Shown here in pieces: positions 17,611 through 26,397 of a stretch of 33,064 nucleotides of DNA (positions are counted from its first letter, which is position 1; each line of letters opens with the position of its first letter). The notes beneath the pieces were generated by a model. That model was not told where the DNA came from, made no database searches, and saw only the letters and a list, made by a program, of their open reading frames with translations. The translations under genes were made by a program, and so were the position numbers. The stretch spans positions 1-33,064 of the forward strand of contig CAJOEM010000027.1 in the NCBI GenBank assembly GCA_905233725.1. Reading direction: 5' to 3'. Source of the DNA: an uncultured Synergistales bacterium (GTDB lineage Bacteria; Synergistota; Synergistia; Synergistales; Aminobacteriaceae).

Positions 17611-18280
17611 CGGATTTTTGCGTCAAGATCCCGTCATTCATTTCGAAAACGCGTTTGCCGAACTTCAGCGTGTCCAGATCATGCGAGACAAGCAATAGCG
17701 TTACGTTCTCTTGGGAATTCAGGCGCGAGAAAATTTGCAGGATATTTTGCGAGGATTCGCTATCAAGATTTGACGTAGGCTCATCTGCGAGAATAATCTT
17801 CGGGTGATTTATCAATGCTCTGGCAATCAACGCACGACGCAGCTCTCCGCCGGAAACTTCAGACGGATATGAATTTGCCAGATTAGCTATGCCGAATTTC
17901 TCAAGTAATATCATTGCGTAGCCGGTAATATCTCCGCCGTGTTCCCAGAGTATCGCCGGCAGAATCACGTTCTCGATAATCGTCAGGTTTGGCAGAACAG
18001 AAGCTCCCTGAGGAATGAAGCCTATTTTGTAATTGCGTATTCTTGATAATTCAGAATCGCTTTTATTCGCGAGATTTTCACCGTCGAGTTCGATTTCCCC
18101 GGACGTTGGCGTTAATATTCCCGCAGAAATTTTCAGGAGCGTGGATTTCCCACTGCCGGAACGCCCGATTATGTTCACGAAATCGCCGGATTCTATCTCA
18201 AGCGTAATATTATCAAGTGCTTTTAAACTCGAACGTGAGTTGAATATTTTCGTTATGTTTTCAAAACGCAGAATTTTCAT
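17603..18280 (-). CDS. MacB/LolD-type ABC transporter ATP-binding protein
   Basis: This is a 225-residue cytoplasmic ATPase. Walker A is GRSGSGKST near residue 38, the Q-loop is FIPQGASVLPNLT, the signature is VSGGELRRALIARAL, Walker B is IILADEPTSNLD and the H-loop is VSHD. Length and the SNLDSES sequence fit the LolD/MacB family that pairs with FtsX-like permeases. It is third in an operon after the DUF4418 gene and the permease, 11 bases downstream of the latter. Such pairs act mechanically on exported lipids, peptides or proteins rather than as channels. The substrate is not readable. Confidence 0.9.
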   Translation of the reverse strand: MKILRFENITKIFNSRSSLKALDNITLEIESGDFVNIIGRSGSGKSTLLKISAGILTPTSGEIELDGENLANKSDSELSRIRNYKIGFIPQGASVLPNLTIIENVILPAILWEHGGDITGYAMILLEKFGIANLANSYPSEVSGGELRRALIARALINHPKIILADEPTSNLDSESSQNILQIFSRLNSQENVTLLLVSHDLDTLKFGKRVFEMNDGILTQKSVL

Positions 18281-18291
18281 GGCTGATTTGA

Positions 18292-19494
18292 TTACACCTC
18301 CGAGAGCATGTCATTTATCTCAACGCGCCCTGCTCTCAAAACCGGAATCAACGCCGCTAACATTCCAGTCAAAATCGCAAACGCTCCGGAAATTATCGCA
18401 GCCGAAATCATGAACTGAATCGACGAAAGCAAGAATGGCAAACGTAACGCCTCAATCACGCGAGAATTTATCACCGGAATCACCAAAGCTCCGAGAAATA
18501 TTCCCAAAATCGCTCCGTAAGAGCTAATCATGAGAACTTCGCTTAGCATTATGCGTGTTAATTTTGCACGAGTAGCTCCCAGGTAACGCAGCGTTCCCAT
18601 CTCGAGACGGCGTTCAGAAATCGACAGCGCGAACAAAAGCCCGATGATTATCACAGCCAGGAACCAGATCACAGCCAAGCTCAGAGTAATTGCTCTCGAA
18701 ACGAACACAAGACTTTGCGACATGTTATTCACGAAACTCTTGCTGAATATTGCCTGAATGCCCCGTGAACCCAACACGCGATTAATTTCCATAGCAGCGG
18801 CTTCCGGGTCATGACCTGACTTTAGCTTGAGCATTATAACAGAATTTCTACTGGATGAATCATGCAAGCGTTTCGCGGAGATTCTTTCGGATTCGTATGC
18901 CAATTTCTCAATCGTAGCCCTGTCAACGAACACGCTTGAATCAAAAGCCATTCCCGTTTTCTCAAGTTTGCCCGCAACTTTCAAGTCCTGACCGAAGAAG
19001 CGCAAATACTCACCGACGTCACTCGCGATATTATTCCCGATGATTAACTCGCCCTCACGCAATTTCTGCGACAAAATCTTCCCGAGCCAATGCTTGATTA
19101 TGAAATCTGAATCGTAATCTATGCCGATCAGCTGCACCGGATACGAGCAACACGACATCTTGAAACTCGCAAGAAACGTCTGAGGCGAAATTTTCTCGAT
19201 ACCAAGATCAAGCTTCTGAACTTCTTCGAGCGCGTTATCCGGCAAATAGAAACTCGATGGCTTACCAGTTAAAATAATACCCTCGACCTGACTGAATCTA
19301 TAACTCGACGGCACGATCATGACATCAGCTCCGAGACGATTCGCCAAACTCACAGCCCCGTCTGATAAACTCACGTTCAAGACGCTGCCGATGAAAACGA
19401 AGCTTGACAATAGCATCACAGTCAAGATCAGGCAAAAGCTTCTCAACGGTTTACGCTGAATATTTCTCTTAGCAATTTTCGAGATACTTAGCAA
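18292..19494 (-). CDS. FtsX/MacB-like ABC transporter permease
   Basis: This 400-residue inner-membrane protein has the MacB topology: one helix near the N terminus (FCLILTVMLLSSFVFIGSVL, about 18-37), a large extracytoplasmic MacB_PCD-type domain (about 40-260), and three helices in the FtsX domain at the C terminus. Start is a TTG at 19494 with GGAG 9 bases upstream inside the end of the DUF4418 gene; no ATG fits better. It should form a dimer with two copies of the downstream ATPase. The extracytoplasmic domain would be the part that meets the substrate or partner. Confidence 0.85.
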   Translation of the reverse strand: MLSISKIAKRNIQRKPLRSFCLILTVMLLSSFVFIGSVLNVSLSDGAVSLANRLGADVMIVPSSYRFSQVEGIILTGKPSSFYLPDNALEEVQKLDLGIEKISPQTFLASFKMSCCSYPVQLIGIDYDSDFIIKHWLGKILSQKLREGELIIGNNIASDVGEYLRFFGQDLKVAGKLEKTGMAFDSSVFVDRATIEKLAYESERISAKRLHDSSSRNSVIMLKLKSGHDPEAAAMEINRVLGSRGIQAIFSKSFVNNMSQSLVFVSRAITLSLAVIWFLAVIIIGLLFALSISERRLEMGTLRYLGATRAKLTRIMLSEVLMISSYGAILGIFLGALVIPVINSRVIEALRLPFLLSSIQFMISAAIISGAFAILTGMLAALIPVLRAGRVEINDMLSEV

Positions 19495-19495
19495 G

Positions 19496-19921
19496 TTAGC
19501 GATCTCCTTTGATTAGCGCAAGTATCAATCCTGCGAAACTCGACACAATAATCGCACTCGCAATAAGCGCAACTTTCGGCATTGTATCAGCAACGCACGC
19601 GTGTGAACTAACTGAACATAGAGCGATTTTCCAATTTTCACCAGCGATATTTACAATTCCGTTCGGAGCCAGCCAAGTCAACGCAGCCGCAATTATCGCT
19701 AACACAAAAGCCATTCCCGAGAATTTTTTCGCAAACGCAAATGAGAGAATCACGACAATAATTCCCATTGCAGTCACGAATATTCCTGTGTAAAAACAAT
19801 TCATGTGTGTTCCGTCCGGCTTCAAATTCTCACAGACCGGATAGAGTACAAACGGGATCGACGCTAAGACAAATCCCAAAGCCAAATTCATTTTCAAAAA
19901 TATATTTCTCATGTTTCTCAT
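19496..19921 (-). CDS. DUF4418 membrane protein
   Basis: This is a small integral membrane protein of about 141 residues with four hydrophobic segments (LALGFVLASIPFVLYPVC, FVTAMGIIVVILSFAFA, FVLAIIAAALTWLAP and VALIASAIIVSSFAGLIL). The conserved pairing of PVCENL with DGTHMNCFYTG after helix 1 is typical of DUF4418, a family with no known function often found beside MacB-like ABC pairs. The frame is open to 20023, but the upstream part starts at a TTG and reads as non-membrane sequence with no ribosome site; the ATG at 19921 (or 19912) gives the family length. That ATG lies only 10 bases past a TATAAT, so the mRNA may be leaderless. Confidence 0.75.
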   Translation of the reverse strand: MRNMRNIFLKMNLALGFVLASIPFVLYPVCENLKPDGTHMNCFYTGIFVTAMGIIVVILSFAFAKKFSGMAFVLAIIAAALTWLAPNGIVNIAGENWKIALCSVSSHACVADTMPKVALIASAIIVSSFAGLILALIKGDR

Positions 19922-19931
19922 AATAAGTTCG

Positions 19932-19937
19932 ATTATA
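19932..19937 (-). promoter_or_regulatory. -10 element just upstream of the DUF4418 gene
   Basis: TATAAT lies 10 bases before the ATG at 19921. The best -35 is TGGAAA with a 16-base spacer, which is weak. The rest of the gap to 20080 shows nothing else recognisable. Confidence 0.45.
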
Positions 19938-20080
19938 CATACTTTCGCGAAAATTTCCAGTGCACAAAAATGACGAATTATTAATAAAGCTTTCACGTGA
20001 AATTCAGCTCGTTTTTCTGTCAAGAGCGAACTCGGTCAGGGAACAGAATTTGTGATAAGCTTCCCGTTAATAAGCGCATG

Positions 20081-20116
20081 AAAAAACTGCTGCCCCCGTA
20101 AATTCAGGAACAGCAG
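20081..20116 (-). terminator. Terminator of the sugar operon
   Basis: On the minus strand CTGCTG and CAGCAG (20111-20116 and 20087-20092) form a stem around an 18-base loop that can add further pairs, followed directly by TTTTTT. It lies 45 bases after the permease stop codon. Confidence 0.8.
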
Positions 20117-20161
20117 CTCTCGTGATTGCAATTTGTAATTTTCAAGTTGCGAGTTTGCAAA

Positions 20162-21376
20162 TTATCTGGCAGTCTTTCGGCTCGATACAACGTCAAAAAT
20201 TACTGCTACTAACAACACGCCGCCTTTAACGACATATTGCCATGAATCCGTAATTCCGATAATCGACATTCCCATGTTCAACACGCCGAGTAACAACGCT
20301 CCGATTACAACGCCGCCTACAGTTCCAACGCCACCGTAAGCTGAAGCTCCTCCGATGAAACACGAAGCTATAGCGTCCATTTCAAACGATGTTCCAGTTT
20401 GTCCCGAAACAGAACCTACTCGCGCAAGACATAACAAGCCGCATAATCCAGCAAGCAATCCCATGTTAGCATATGCGATGAAATACACGCGATTCGTGTC
20501 AATGCCGCTGAGACGTGTAGCTTTCTCGTTGCCGCCGACTGCGTAGAAATATCGCCCGAACGCCATCTTAGACGTGATGAAATAATATATCAGGCACACA
20601 GCCAATACCCAGACTAACATGACTGAGATGCCTTTGTAATTGCTCAGCTTGTCGCAATACCAGAGAATCAACGCACTCACGATTAACGCACGCCCGTAGT
20701 CAACGATTGCTTTGTTCTGATGATAGCCGTTTTTCGCTTTATTCGCTCTCGAACGCGCAATCATGAAAAATATCAACACGACTGCGATCGCTCCGACAAC
20801 TAACGGGGACCATATGTGCGGATTTTCAACCGGATTCGCTCTTGTCGAAATTACGTCAAGTCCGGGAATGTTTATGTACGACGTGAAGAGATTCATGAAC
20901 GCTTTGTCTTTAATCGGCACGGTCTTGCTATCGAGAACAAGTCTGCCAATTCCACGGAACACAAACATGCCAGCCAAGGTCGTAATAAACGGCGGGATTC
21001 TTACATAGCCAATCCAGTAGCCCTGCCAAATTCCGACGAGTAAGCCAACTAATAAGCAAATTATAATCGTAATATACGAGTTCCAGCCGAGATTATTGAC
21101 CATTACCGCAGCCATTCCACCCGTCAAGCAAATTACGGAACCAACTGACAAGTCAATATTTCCGCCCGTTAATATACAAAGCAGCATGCCGCACGCAAGC
21201 ACTAAAACATAGCCGTTCTGCAAAAGCAAGTTCGACATGTTCTGCGCGTAAAGCAACCTGCCACCCGTCAAATAGCAAAATAACGCGAACACAACAACCA
21301 GTGCTATCGTCATTGAGTTCTTCGTCGCAAATGATTTCAGCTTTGATAAACCGCTCTCTTGTACTTTATCCGCCAT
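20162..21376 (-). CDS. mmsB: Multiple-monosaccharide ABC transporter permease
   Basis: This is a 404-residue inner-membrane permease of the BPD_transp_2 (sugar) family, the GguB/MmsB/XylH type. It has about ten hydrophobic segments, beginning MTIALVVVFALFCYLTGG near residue 21. The family region GGNIDLSVGSVICLTGG is near residue 70, and the conserved GGNEKATRLSGIDTNRV docking loop is near 278. A longer central segment (about 200-230, ARSRANKAKNGYHQNKA) is typical of the XylH/GguB subgroup. It is the last gene of the operon, 26 bases after the ATPase gene and upstream of a clear terminator. Two copies should form the channel for the ChvE-like binding protein. Confidence 0.9.
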   Translation of the reverse strand: MADKVQESGLSKLKSFATKNSMTIALVVVFALFCYLTGGRLLYAQNMSNLLLQNGYVLVLACGMLLCILTGGNIDLSVGSVICLTGGMAAVMVNNLGWNSYITIIICLLVGLLVGIWQGYWIGYVRIPPFITTLAGMFVFRGIGRLVLDSKTVPIKDKAFMNLFTSYINIPGLDVISTRANPVENPHIWSPLVVGAIAVVLIFFMIARSRANKAKNGYHQNKAIVDYGRALIVSALILWYCDKLSNYKGISVMLVWVLAVCLIYYFITSKMAFGRYFYAVGGNEKATRLSGIDTNRVYFIAYANMGLLAGLCGLLCLARVGSVSGQTGTSFEMDAIASCFIGGASAYGGVGTVGGVVIGALLLGVLNMGMSIIGITDSWQYVVKGGVLLVAVIFDVVSSRKTAR

Positions 21377-21402
21377 CTGTAATTTTCACTCCTTCATGTA
21401 AT

Positions 21403-22947
21403 TTATGCTATCGCCTGAGCATCTCGTAAAATATAGCCCATGATGATTTCCTGAGTCGCGTCTTTCGCGTTCAATTCAGCCAGAATTTTCCCCTCGTTCA
21501 TGACGTAAATTCTGTCGCACATTCCGAGCAATTCCGGCATTTCCGACGAGATTACGATTACAGTTTTGCCCTCATCGACCATCTTGTTAATCAGGCAGTA
21601 AATATCATACTTTGCACCAACGTCAATTCCGCGCGTAGGCTCATCCAGAATTAATATATCCGGTTCAGTGAACATCCATTTGCCGAGTAACGCTTTCTGT
21701 TGGTTTCCGCCGGATAAATTGCCGACTTTTTGCTCAATCGTAGGAGTTTTCGTGCCCATTTCGTCTTTCATTTTTTCAGCGACGATCACTTCTTTGTCCG
21801 AGTCAATTACGCCGTTGTTCGAGATTTTGTCAAGCCTTGGCAGCGTCGTGTTCATACGAATGCTCTCGTTCAGTAACAGGCCGCTGGTTTTGCGATCTTC
21901 AGTTACGTATGCGAGACCGGCGTGAATTGCAGCTTCGGGATTTTTTAGCGTGATTTCTTTGCCGTCAATCTTAAGAACGCCAGAAATATCCGTACCGTAA
22001 CTCTTGCCGAATATCGACATTGCCAACTCAGTTCTGCCAGCTCCCTGCAAGCCAGAAAAGCCTATAACTTCGCCTTTGTGAGCATTGAACGATACGTTAT
22101 TCACGACGATTTTCTCAGGATACAACGGGTGATGAACCGTCCAATCTTTGACTTCGATGCCGATTTCGTCACGAATATTATGAACGCGTTCGGGGTATCT
22201 GTCGTCCATAGCTCTGCCAACCATGCCTTTGATTATGCGATCTTCGCTGAAATCGTCAACGCCTTTGGTGAGAGTTTCAATCGTGCTGCCGTCTCTAAGA
22301 ATCGTAACTTTGTCCGCGCAATAAATTATCTCGTTTAACTTATGCGTGATAATAATCGATGTGAGACCGTTTTTCTTGAACTCCATCAGCAAGTCCAGCA
22401 ACATTTTCGCCTCTTCGTCATTGAGCGAGGACGTGGGTTCATCGAGAATTAGCAATTTTACGTTCTTTGAGAATGCCTTCGCGATTTCGATTAATTGCTG
22501 CTTGCCTGTGCCGATGTCTTTAATTAGCGTGTGAGCTGATTCGTGCAGATTTACCTGCTTCATGTGTTTCTCAGCTTCTTGATACGTCTTGTTCCAGTCG
22601 ATTACGCCCGCGGAATTTTTGAACTCGTTGCCAAGAAACATGTTCTCACCGATTGATAATAACGGGATAAGCGCCAATTCCTGATGAATAATAACTATGT
22701 TTTCAGCTTCGGATTCTTTCAGCGTTTTGAACTTGCATAACTTGCCGTTATAATAAATTTCGCCTGTGTAAGTTCCGTACGGGTAAATTCCGGATAATAC
22801 GTTCATCAGCGTAGATTTTCCTGCACCATTTTCGCCGATTAGCGCATGAATTTCGCCGCGTTCGACTACGAGATTCACGTTATCAAGAGCCTTAACGCCA
22901 GGAAATTCTTTCGTGATGTTCTTCATTTCGAGAATAATATCCGCCAA
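21403..22947 (-). CDS. mmsA: Multiple-monosaccharide ABC transporter ATP-binding protein
   Basis: This 514-residue ATPase has two fused ABC domains, as in sugar importers of the MmsA/GguA/XylG group. Domain 1: Walker [10 protein letters not shown] near 38, a degenerate signature ([14 protein letters not shown]) as usual for this group, Walker [12 protein letters not shown]. Domain 2: a non-canonical A loop GLQGAGRTE, intact signature [14 protein letters not shown] and Walker [13 protein letters not shown]. The start is TTG at 22947, supported by AGGAGGAG 6 to 7 bases upstream; the ORF has no ATG that fits. It follows the binding-protein gene after an intergenic terminator, which should lower its expression compared with that gene. 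Confidence 0.92.
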   Translation of the reverse strand: MADIILEMKNITKEFPGVKALDNVNLVVERGEIHALIGENGAGKSTLMNVLSGIYPYGTYTGEIYYNGKLCKFKTLKESEAENIVIIHQELALIPLLSIGENMFLGNEFKNSAGVIDWNKTYQEAEKHMKQVNLHESAHTLIKDIGTGKQQLIEIAKAFSKNVKLLILDEPTSSLNDEEAKMLLDLLMEFKKNGLTSIIITHKLNEIIYCADKVTILRDGSTIETLTKGVDDFSEDRIIKGMVGRAMDDRYPERVHNIRDEIGIEVKDWTVHHPLYPEKIVVNNVSFNAHKGEVIGFSGLQGAGRTELAMSIFGKSYGTDISGVLKIDGKEITLKNPEAAIHAGLAYVTEDRKTSGLLLNESIRMNTTLPRLDKISNNGVIDSDKEVIVAEKMKDEMGTKTPTIEQKVGNLSGGNQQKALLGKWMFTEPDILILDEPTRGIDVGAKYDIYCLINKMVDEGKTVIVISSEMPELLGMCDRIYVMNEGKILAELNAKDATQEIIMGYILRDAQAIA

Positions 22948-22984
22948 AATTAACTCCTCCTTTCACTTTTGCACTCTTGCACAT

Positions 22985-23015
22985 AAAAAACAGGCAGAGC
23001 AACTACAGCCCCGCC
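22985..23015 (-). terminator. Intergenic attenuator/terminator between chvE and mmsA
   Basis: On the minus strand GGCGGGGC and GCTCTGCC pair over eight positions (two G-T), with a seven-base loop, then TGTTTTTT. It lies 15 bases after the binding-protein stop and upstream of the mmsA ribosome site. Partial termination would give more binding protein than membrane complex. Confidence 0.8.
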
Positions 23016-23030
23016 CGTGAATATTCATGA

Positions 23031-24143
23031 TTATTTCGATTTCAGATAGCCATCTGCGCCCATCTCGTACAAACCAGTCTCGACAAGATAGTTCAGATTA
23101 TCTTTCGTTACGACTGTCGGGACAAGCAAGAATGACGGCGTATAATGTCCGGGTGAGGTGAAATAAGACGTAGTGTCATAAGCGCACTCAACCGGGAATG
23201 TCTTTGCAAGTGCTGCACCGTCAACTTCGCCACTCAACATAGCCTTCGCAACTTCGAGCGTAACGACTGCTTCATTTGCGACGTTCTTGTAGACTGTCAT
23301 TGTCTGTTTGCCGTCAACGATGTTCGCCAAATTCGCGATGTCTCCGTCCTGACCGGTCAAAACTACGGGATTGTCACCGGCGTAGTCTGAATCAAGAGCC
23401 TGAGCTACACCTGCTGAAGTTGAATCATTGCTGCACATCCAGGCGTGTAAAACAGTTCCGTCGGCGTAATACGAACCCAGAATATTCTGAGCGCGTGCGA
23501 GTGCTGTGTCGGTGCTCCACTGAGCTGTTGCAACCTGCTGGAATTCTGTCTGACCTGAGGGGACTTTCAAAACGCCTGACTCGATATACGGCTTCAGAAC
23601 GTCATAAGCTCCGTTGAAGAAATATCCGGCGTTATTATCCGCTGGGTCACCTGCTGTGAACTCGATATTGTAGCTTTTCTTGGCTGCTGCTGCGTTCACG
23701 AGATCAAGAGCCTTCTCGATGAATCTGCCCTGAAGTGTGCCGACCGTGTAATTATCGAACGAGATGTAATACGTAACTGCGTCGTTGCCGATTAATCTGT
23801 CGTAGGAAATTACAGGAATGCCTGCTTCTGCTGCTCTGTCCATGACCGTGTTCAGACCGTCGCCATCGATTGCCGCAACGATTAACAAGTCCGCGCCCCA
23901 GCTGATCATGTTGTCGATGTCGTTGACCTGCTGATCGTTCTTGTTGTCCGAGTACGTCAACATTGTCTCGTAACCTGCTGCATCGAACTGAGCCTTCAGA
24001 TATTCGCCGTCACGGTTCCAACGCTCAAGTGACTGAGTGGGCATTGAAATTCCGATCTTCTTGGCTGCCGGTGCTGCAAATGACGCGCCACAAAGGTTGA
24101 AAAGCATAACGAATGCTAACACTAACGATAAAAACTTCCTCAT
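23031..24143 (-). CDS. chvE: ChvE-like multiple-monosaccharide binding protein
   Basis: This is a periplasmic sugar-binding protein of 370 residues. A signal peptide (1 to about 24, MRKFLSLVLAFVMLF to ASFAAPAAKK) precedes KIGISMPTQSLERWNRDG, the first strand and sugar-facing loop as in ChvE/XylF. Other family blocks are NMISWGADLLIVAAIDG, ISYDRLIGNDAVTYYISFDN and VLTGQDGDIANLANIVDGKQ. The type I fold with two alternating lobes is expected. ChvE proteins accept several aldoses such as arabinose, galactose and xylose, so the ligand cannot be named from sequence. It has its own extended -10 promoter, AGGAG 11 bases before the ATG and a terminator after the stop, all consistent with high expression. 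Confidence 0.92.
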   Translation of the reverse strand: MRKFLSLVLAFVMLFNLCGASFAAPAAKKIGISMPTQSLERWNRDGEYLKAQFDAAGYETMLTYSDNKNDQQVNDIDNMISWGADLLIVAAIDGDGLNTVMDRAAEAGIPVISYDRLIGNDAVTYYISFDNYTVGTLQGRFIEKALDLVNAAAAKKSYNIEFTAGDPADNNAGYFFNGAYDVLKPYIESGVLKVPSGQTEFQQVATAQWSTDTALARAQNILGSYYADGTVLHAWMCSNDSTSAGVAQALDSDYAGDNPVVLTGQDGDIANLANIVDGKQTMTVYKNVANEAVVTLEVAKAMLSGEVDGAALAKTFPVECAYDTTSYFTSPGHYTPSFLLVPTVVTKDNLNYLVETGLYEMGADGYLKSK

Positions 24144-24215
24144 AACTAAATACGCTCCTTCAAACTAAAATTTTCTATTAATTGCAGAAGACCTTGCGAT
24201 CTCCTTCAATTCCAA

Positions 24216-24224
24216 ATTATATCA
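24216..24224 (-). promoter_or_regulatory. Extended -10 promoter upstream of chvE
   Basis: TGATATAAT on the minus strand (TG-n-TATAAT) lies about 72 bases before the chvE start and 10 bases before the end of the isomerase gene's stop side. No convincing -35 was seen. It would let the importer be transcribed separately from the catabolic genes. Confidence 0.45.
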
Positions 24225-24233
24225 CGACTAAGG

Positions 24234-25721
24234 CTATTTTTTAAACGGATTCTCTGACGGATAACGAACTGATTCCGGTTGATTATAGCCGATCTCAGAC
24301 GTATTCACACCGATGTATTTCAGCGCGTTGAACAAATCTTTCGCGTAATGCCCGAACATGACGGCTCCGTGATGCGGGAAATTCTTCTCAATCAGAACGT
24401 GTCGGTAAAATCTGCCCATCTCGTGAATCGCAAATACGCCAATTCCTCCGAAGCTGCGTGTTTTAACCGGCAAAATCTCACCTTCAGCCATGTACGCTCT
24501 CAGAATCGTGTCAGCCGTTGACTGCAATCTGTAAAACGTAATTTCTCCGGGCTGCAAGTCGCCTTCGATTGTTCCGTCTGTAAATTCGCGCGGAAGATTT
24601 CGTGCCATGATTCTCTGGAAATCCAAGTGCGGGTTACAGACTTTTCGCGAACACGTGTTTCCGCAATGGAAGCCCATGAACGTGTCAGTATGTTTGTAAT
24701 CGAACTTGCCTTTGATAGCTTCGTCGTACATGTCTTGCGGTACGGTGTTATTAATATCAAGCAAAGTCACGATGTCATTGCTTATGCACGTTCCAATGTA
24801 TTCGCTCAACGCTCCGTAAATGTCAACTTCGCATGAAACCGGAATGCCTCGACCGGTCAATCTGCTGTTCACGTAGCACGGCACAAAATGGAACTGCGTT
24901 TGGAATGCGGGCCAGCATTTACCGGCGATACACGTGTATTTGCGATAACCCTTGTGTTCTTCAATCCAATCACACAGCGTCAACTCATACTGCGCAAGTT
25001 TCGGCAACATTCCTGCATTCGTGTTACCATTGCCGAGTTCGCTTGCCATATCCTGAACGACTGCTTCGATGCGTTTGTCATTATCGTGTTTGTGATAGGC
25101 TTCGAACAAATCCAGCTCAGAATTTTCCTCGATTTCGATACCAAGATTATAAAGCTGCTTAATCGGAGCGTTACATGCCAGGAAATTCAACGGTCTGGGA
25201 CCAAAGCTGATAATCTTGAGCTGCGACAAGCCAACAGCTACACGTGCTACGGGAAGAAATTCGTGAATCATATCGGCGCATTCTTCAGCGGTTCCGACTG
25301 GATATTCCGGGATATATGCTTTGACGTTTCGCAATGCCAGATTATAGCTCGCGTTTAACATGCCGCAGAAAGCATCTCCGCGACCGTCGATCAAATCCTG
25401 CTGAGATTCTTCCGACGCTGCACAGAACATTTTCGGGCCGTCAAAATGTTTCGCCAATAATGACTCCGAGATTTCCGGGCCAAAATTCCCGAGATACACA
25501 CACAGCGCGTTACAGCCATGAGCCTTCACATCTTCAAGAGCCTTCACCATGTCGATTTCGCTCTCGATTATGCAGACCGGGCATTCATAAATATCTTTTG
25601 CGCCGTATTTCTTAGTATACGCTTCGACCAGAACTTTTCGCCTGTTTGTCGCAAGTGATGCTGGGAAACAATCGCGACTTACTGCTACGATTCCAATTTT
25701 AATCTCTGGTACGTTATTCAT
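24234..25721 (-). CDS. L-fucose/L-arabinose isomerase-like sugar isomerase
   Basis: This cytoplasmic aldose-ketose isomerase has 495 residues, shorter than FucI (about 590). The N-terminal Rossmann-like part begins KIGIVAVSRDCFPASLA. The metal ligands expected for the fold are visible: Glu298 in VSCEVDIYG, Asp322 in TLLDINN, and His450/451 in NFPHHGAVMFGH. FHCGNTC near 351 and PGEITFYRL near 391 are typical of the fucose-isomerase-like C-terminal half. It sits where a xylose isomerase would be expected in an operon with a xylulokinase-like kinase, and no xylA is present in the window. Candidate substrates are D-arabinose, L-fucose, D-xylose or a related pentose. The ribosome site GGGGGAT precedes the ATG. 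Confidence 0.85.
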   Translation of the reverse strand: MNNVPEIKIGIVAVSRDCFPASLATNRRKVLVEAYTKKYGAKDIYECPVCIIESEIDMVKALEDVKAHGCNALCVYLGNFGPEISESLLAKHFDGPKMFCAASEESQQDLIDGRGDAFCGMLNASYNLALRNVKAYIPEYPVGTAEECADMIHEFLPVARVAVGLSQLKIISFGPRPLNFLACNAPIKQLYNLGIEIEENSELDLFEAYHKHDNDKRIEAVVQDMASELGNGNTNAGMLPKLAQYELTLCDWIEEHKGYRKYTCIAGKCWPAFQTQFHFVPCYVNSRLTGRGIPVSCEVDIYGALSEYIGTCISNDIVTLLDINNTVPQDMYDEAIKGKFDYKHTDTFMGFHCGNTCSRKVCNPHLDFQRIMARNLPREFTDGTIEGDLQPGEITFYRLQSTADTILRAYMAEGEILPVKTRSFGGIGVFAIHEMGRFYRHVLIEKNFPHHGAVMFGHYAKDLFNALKYIGVNTSEIGYNQPESVRYPSENPFKK

Positions 25722-25752
25722 GTTAATAAATCCCCCTCGTTAATATTATTTT

Positions 25753-26394
25753 TTACTCAATATCTTCGGACGTATCGATATTTTTGCCCGTCAGACCGAT
25801 AAACGCATCTTTCGAGCAGCCGCCTTCCGGATGACCGATCAGCCATTTGTTCACGTGTGTTAATAACTTGTCCTCAGGTGTGAGAATCTCTGGCTTACTT
25901 GTCAATTCTTCGTTCGTGTGTTTGGGCAGGACTACTACGACACGGAAACCTGCATCTGTTACGTGACACGGCGCGTAATGCAGACTTGTAGCGTAGACTT
26001 CCACTGCGACATTCGCCGGCACGAGAAACGCCTTCACATTCGACGTATCGAGCGTGTAATCGTCGTTAATCTCGTGTTTCTTCGCGAGCAGTAATATCAC
26101 GTCATTCGCTGCGATATTAATCTCAGAATCCCGGTGATATTCCAGAGCGTTGAGCTTTGTGTTATGGCCGTTGCAGTAGCCAATCTCGATAGGCATTTTC
26201 CCGAAGATATTTTCCCCGAGAAATTTCGCTGCTTTGAGTGATTCGAGCTTTGAGTCCGACGCGACGTAAATCACGCTATTCTCCGGACATTCAGTATTCG
26301 CATTCAGAACCGAAAGCATCTCACTGAAATCGCAGCCGTCAATCACGCGGCCGTACTCTTTGAACTCAGGATCTTTCACGTTATATAGCTTCAT
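25753..26394 (-). CDS. DUF4867 family protein (cupin-like)
   Basis: This 213-residue cytoplasmic protein resembles DUF4867, a family without known function that recurs next to sugar kinases and ABC sugar importers. The sequence looks like a cupin barrel: possible metal-binding residues are His77 (CNGHNTKLNALEYH), Glu85 or His87, Glu132 (AVEVYATSLHYAPCH) and His139/144. Sugar isomerases and epimerases with a cupin fold (for example D-lyxose isomerase) have similar layouts, so a role in isomerising or epimerising the imported sugar is plausible, but this is inference. It sits 3 bases after the kinase stop and 31 bases before the isomerase, so it is part of the catabolic set. Confidence 0.7.
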   Translation of the reverse strand: MKLYNVKDPEFKEYGRVIDGCDFSEMLSVLNANTECPENSVIYVASDSKLESLKAAKFLGENIFGKMPIEIGYCNGHNTKLNALEYHRDSEINIAANDVILLLAKKHEINDDYTLDTSNVKAFLVPANVAVEVYATSLHYAPCHVTDAGFRVVVVLPKHTNEELTSKPEILTPEDKLLTHVNKWLIGHPEGGCSKDAFIGLTGKNIDTSEDIE

Positions 26395-26397
26395 GAT

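Noticed and set aside
19922-20023. N-terminal extension of the DUF4418 protein
   Set aside because: It starts at a TTG without a ribosome site, is not membrane-like and exceeds the family length; a -10 element lies inside it.
24144-24233. Riboswitch or structured leader before chvE
   Set aside because: Only a weak partial inverted repeat (GAAG...CTTC) is visible and it does not pair well.
24888-25358. Open frame of 156 codons antisense to the isomerase gene
   Set aside because: It lies fully inside a well-supported conserved enzyme gene and shows no domain or ribosome site.
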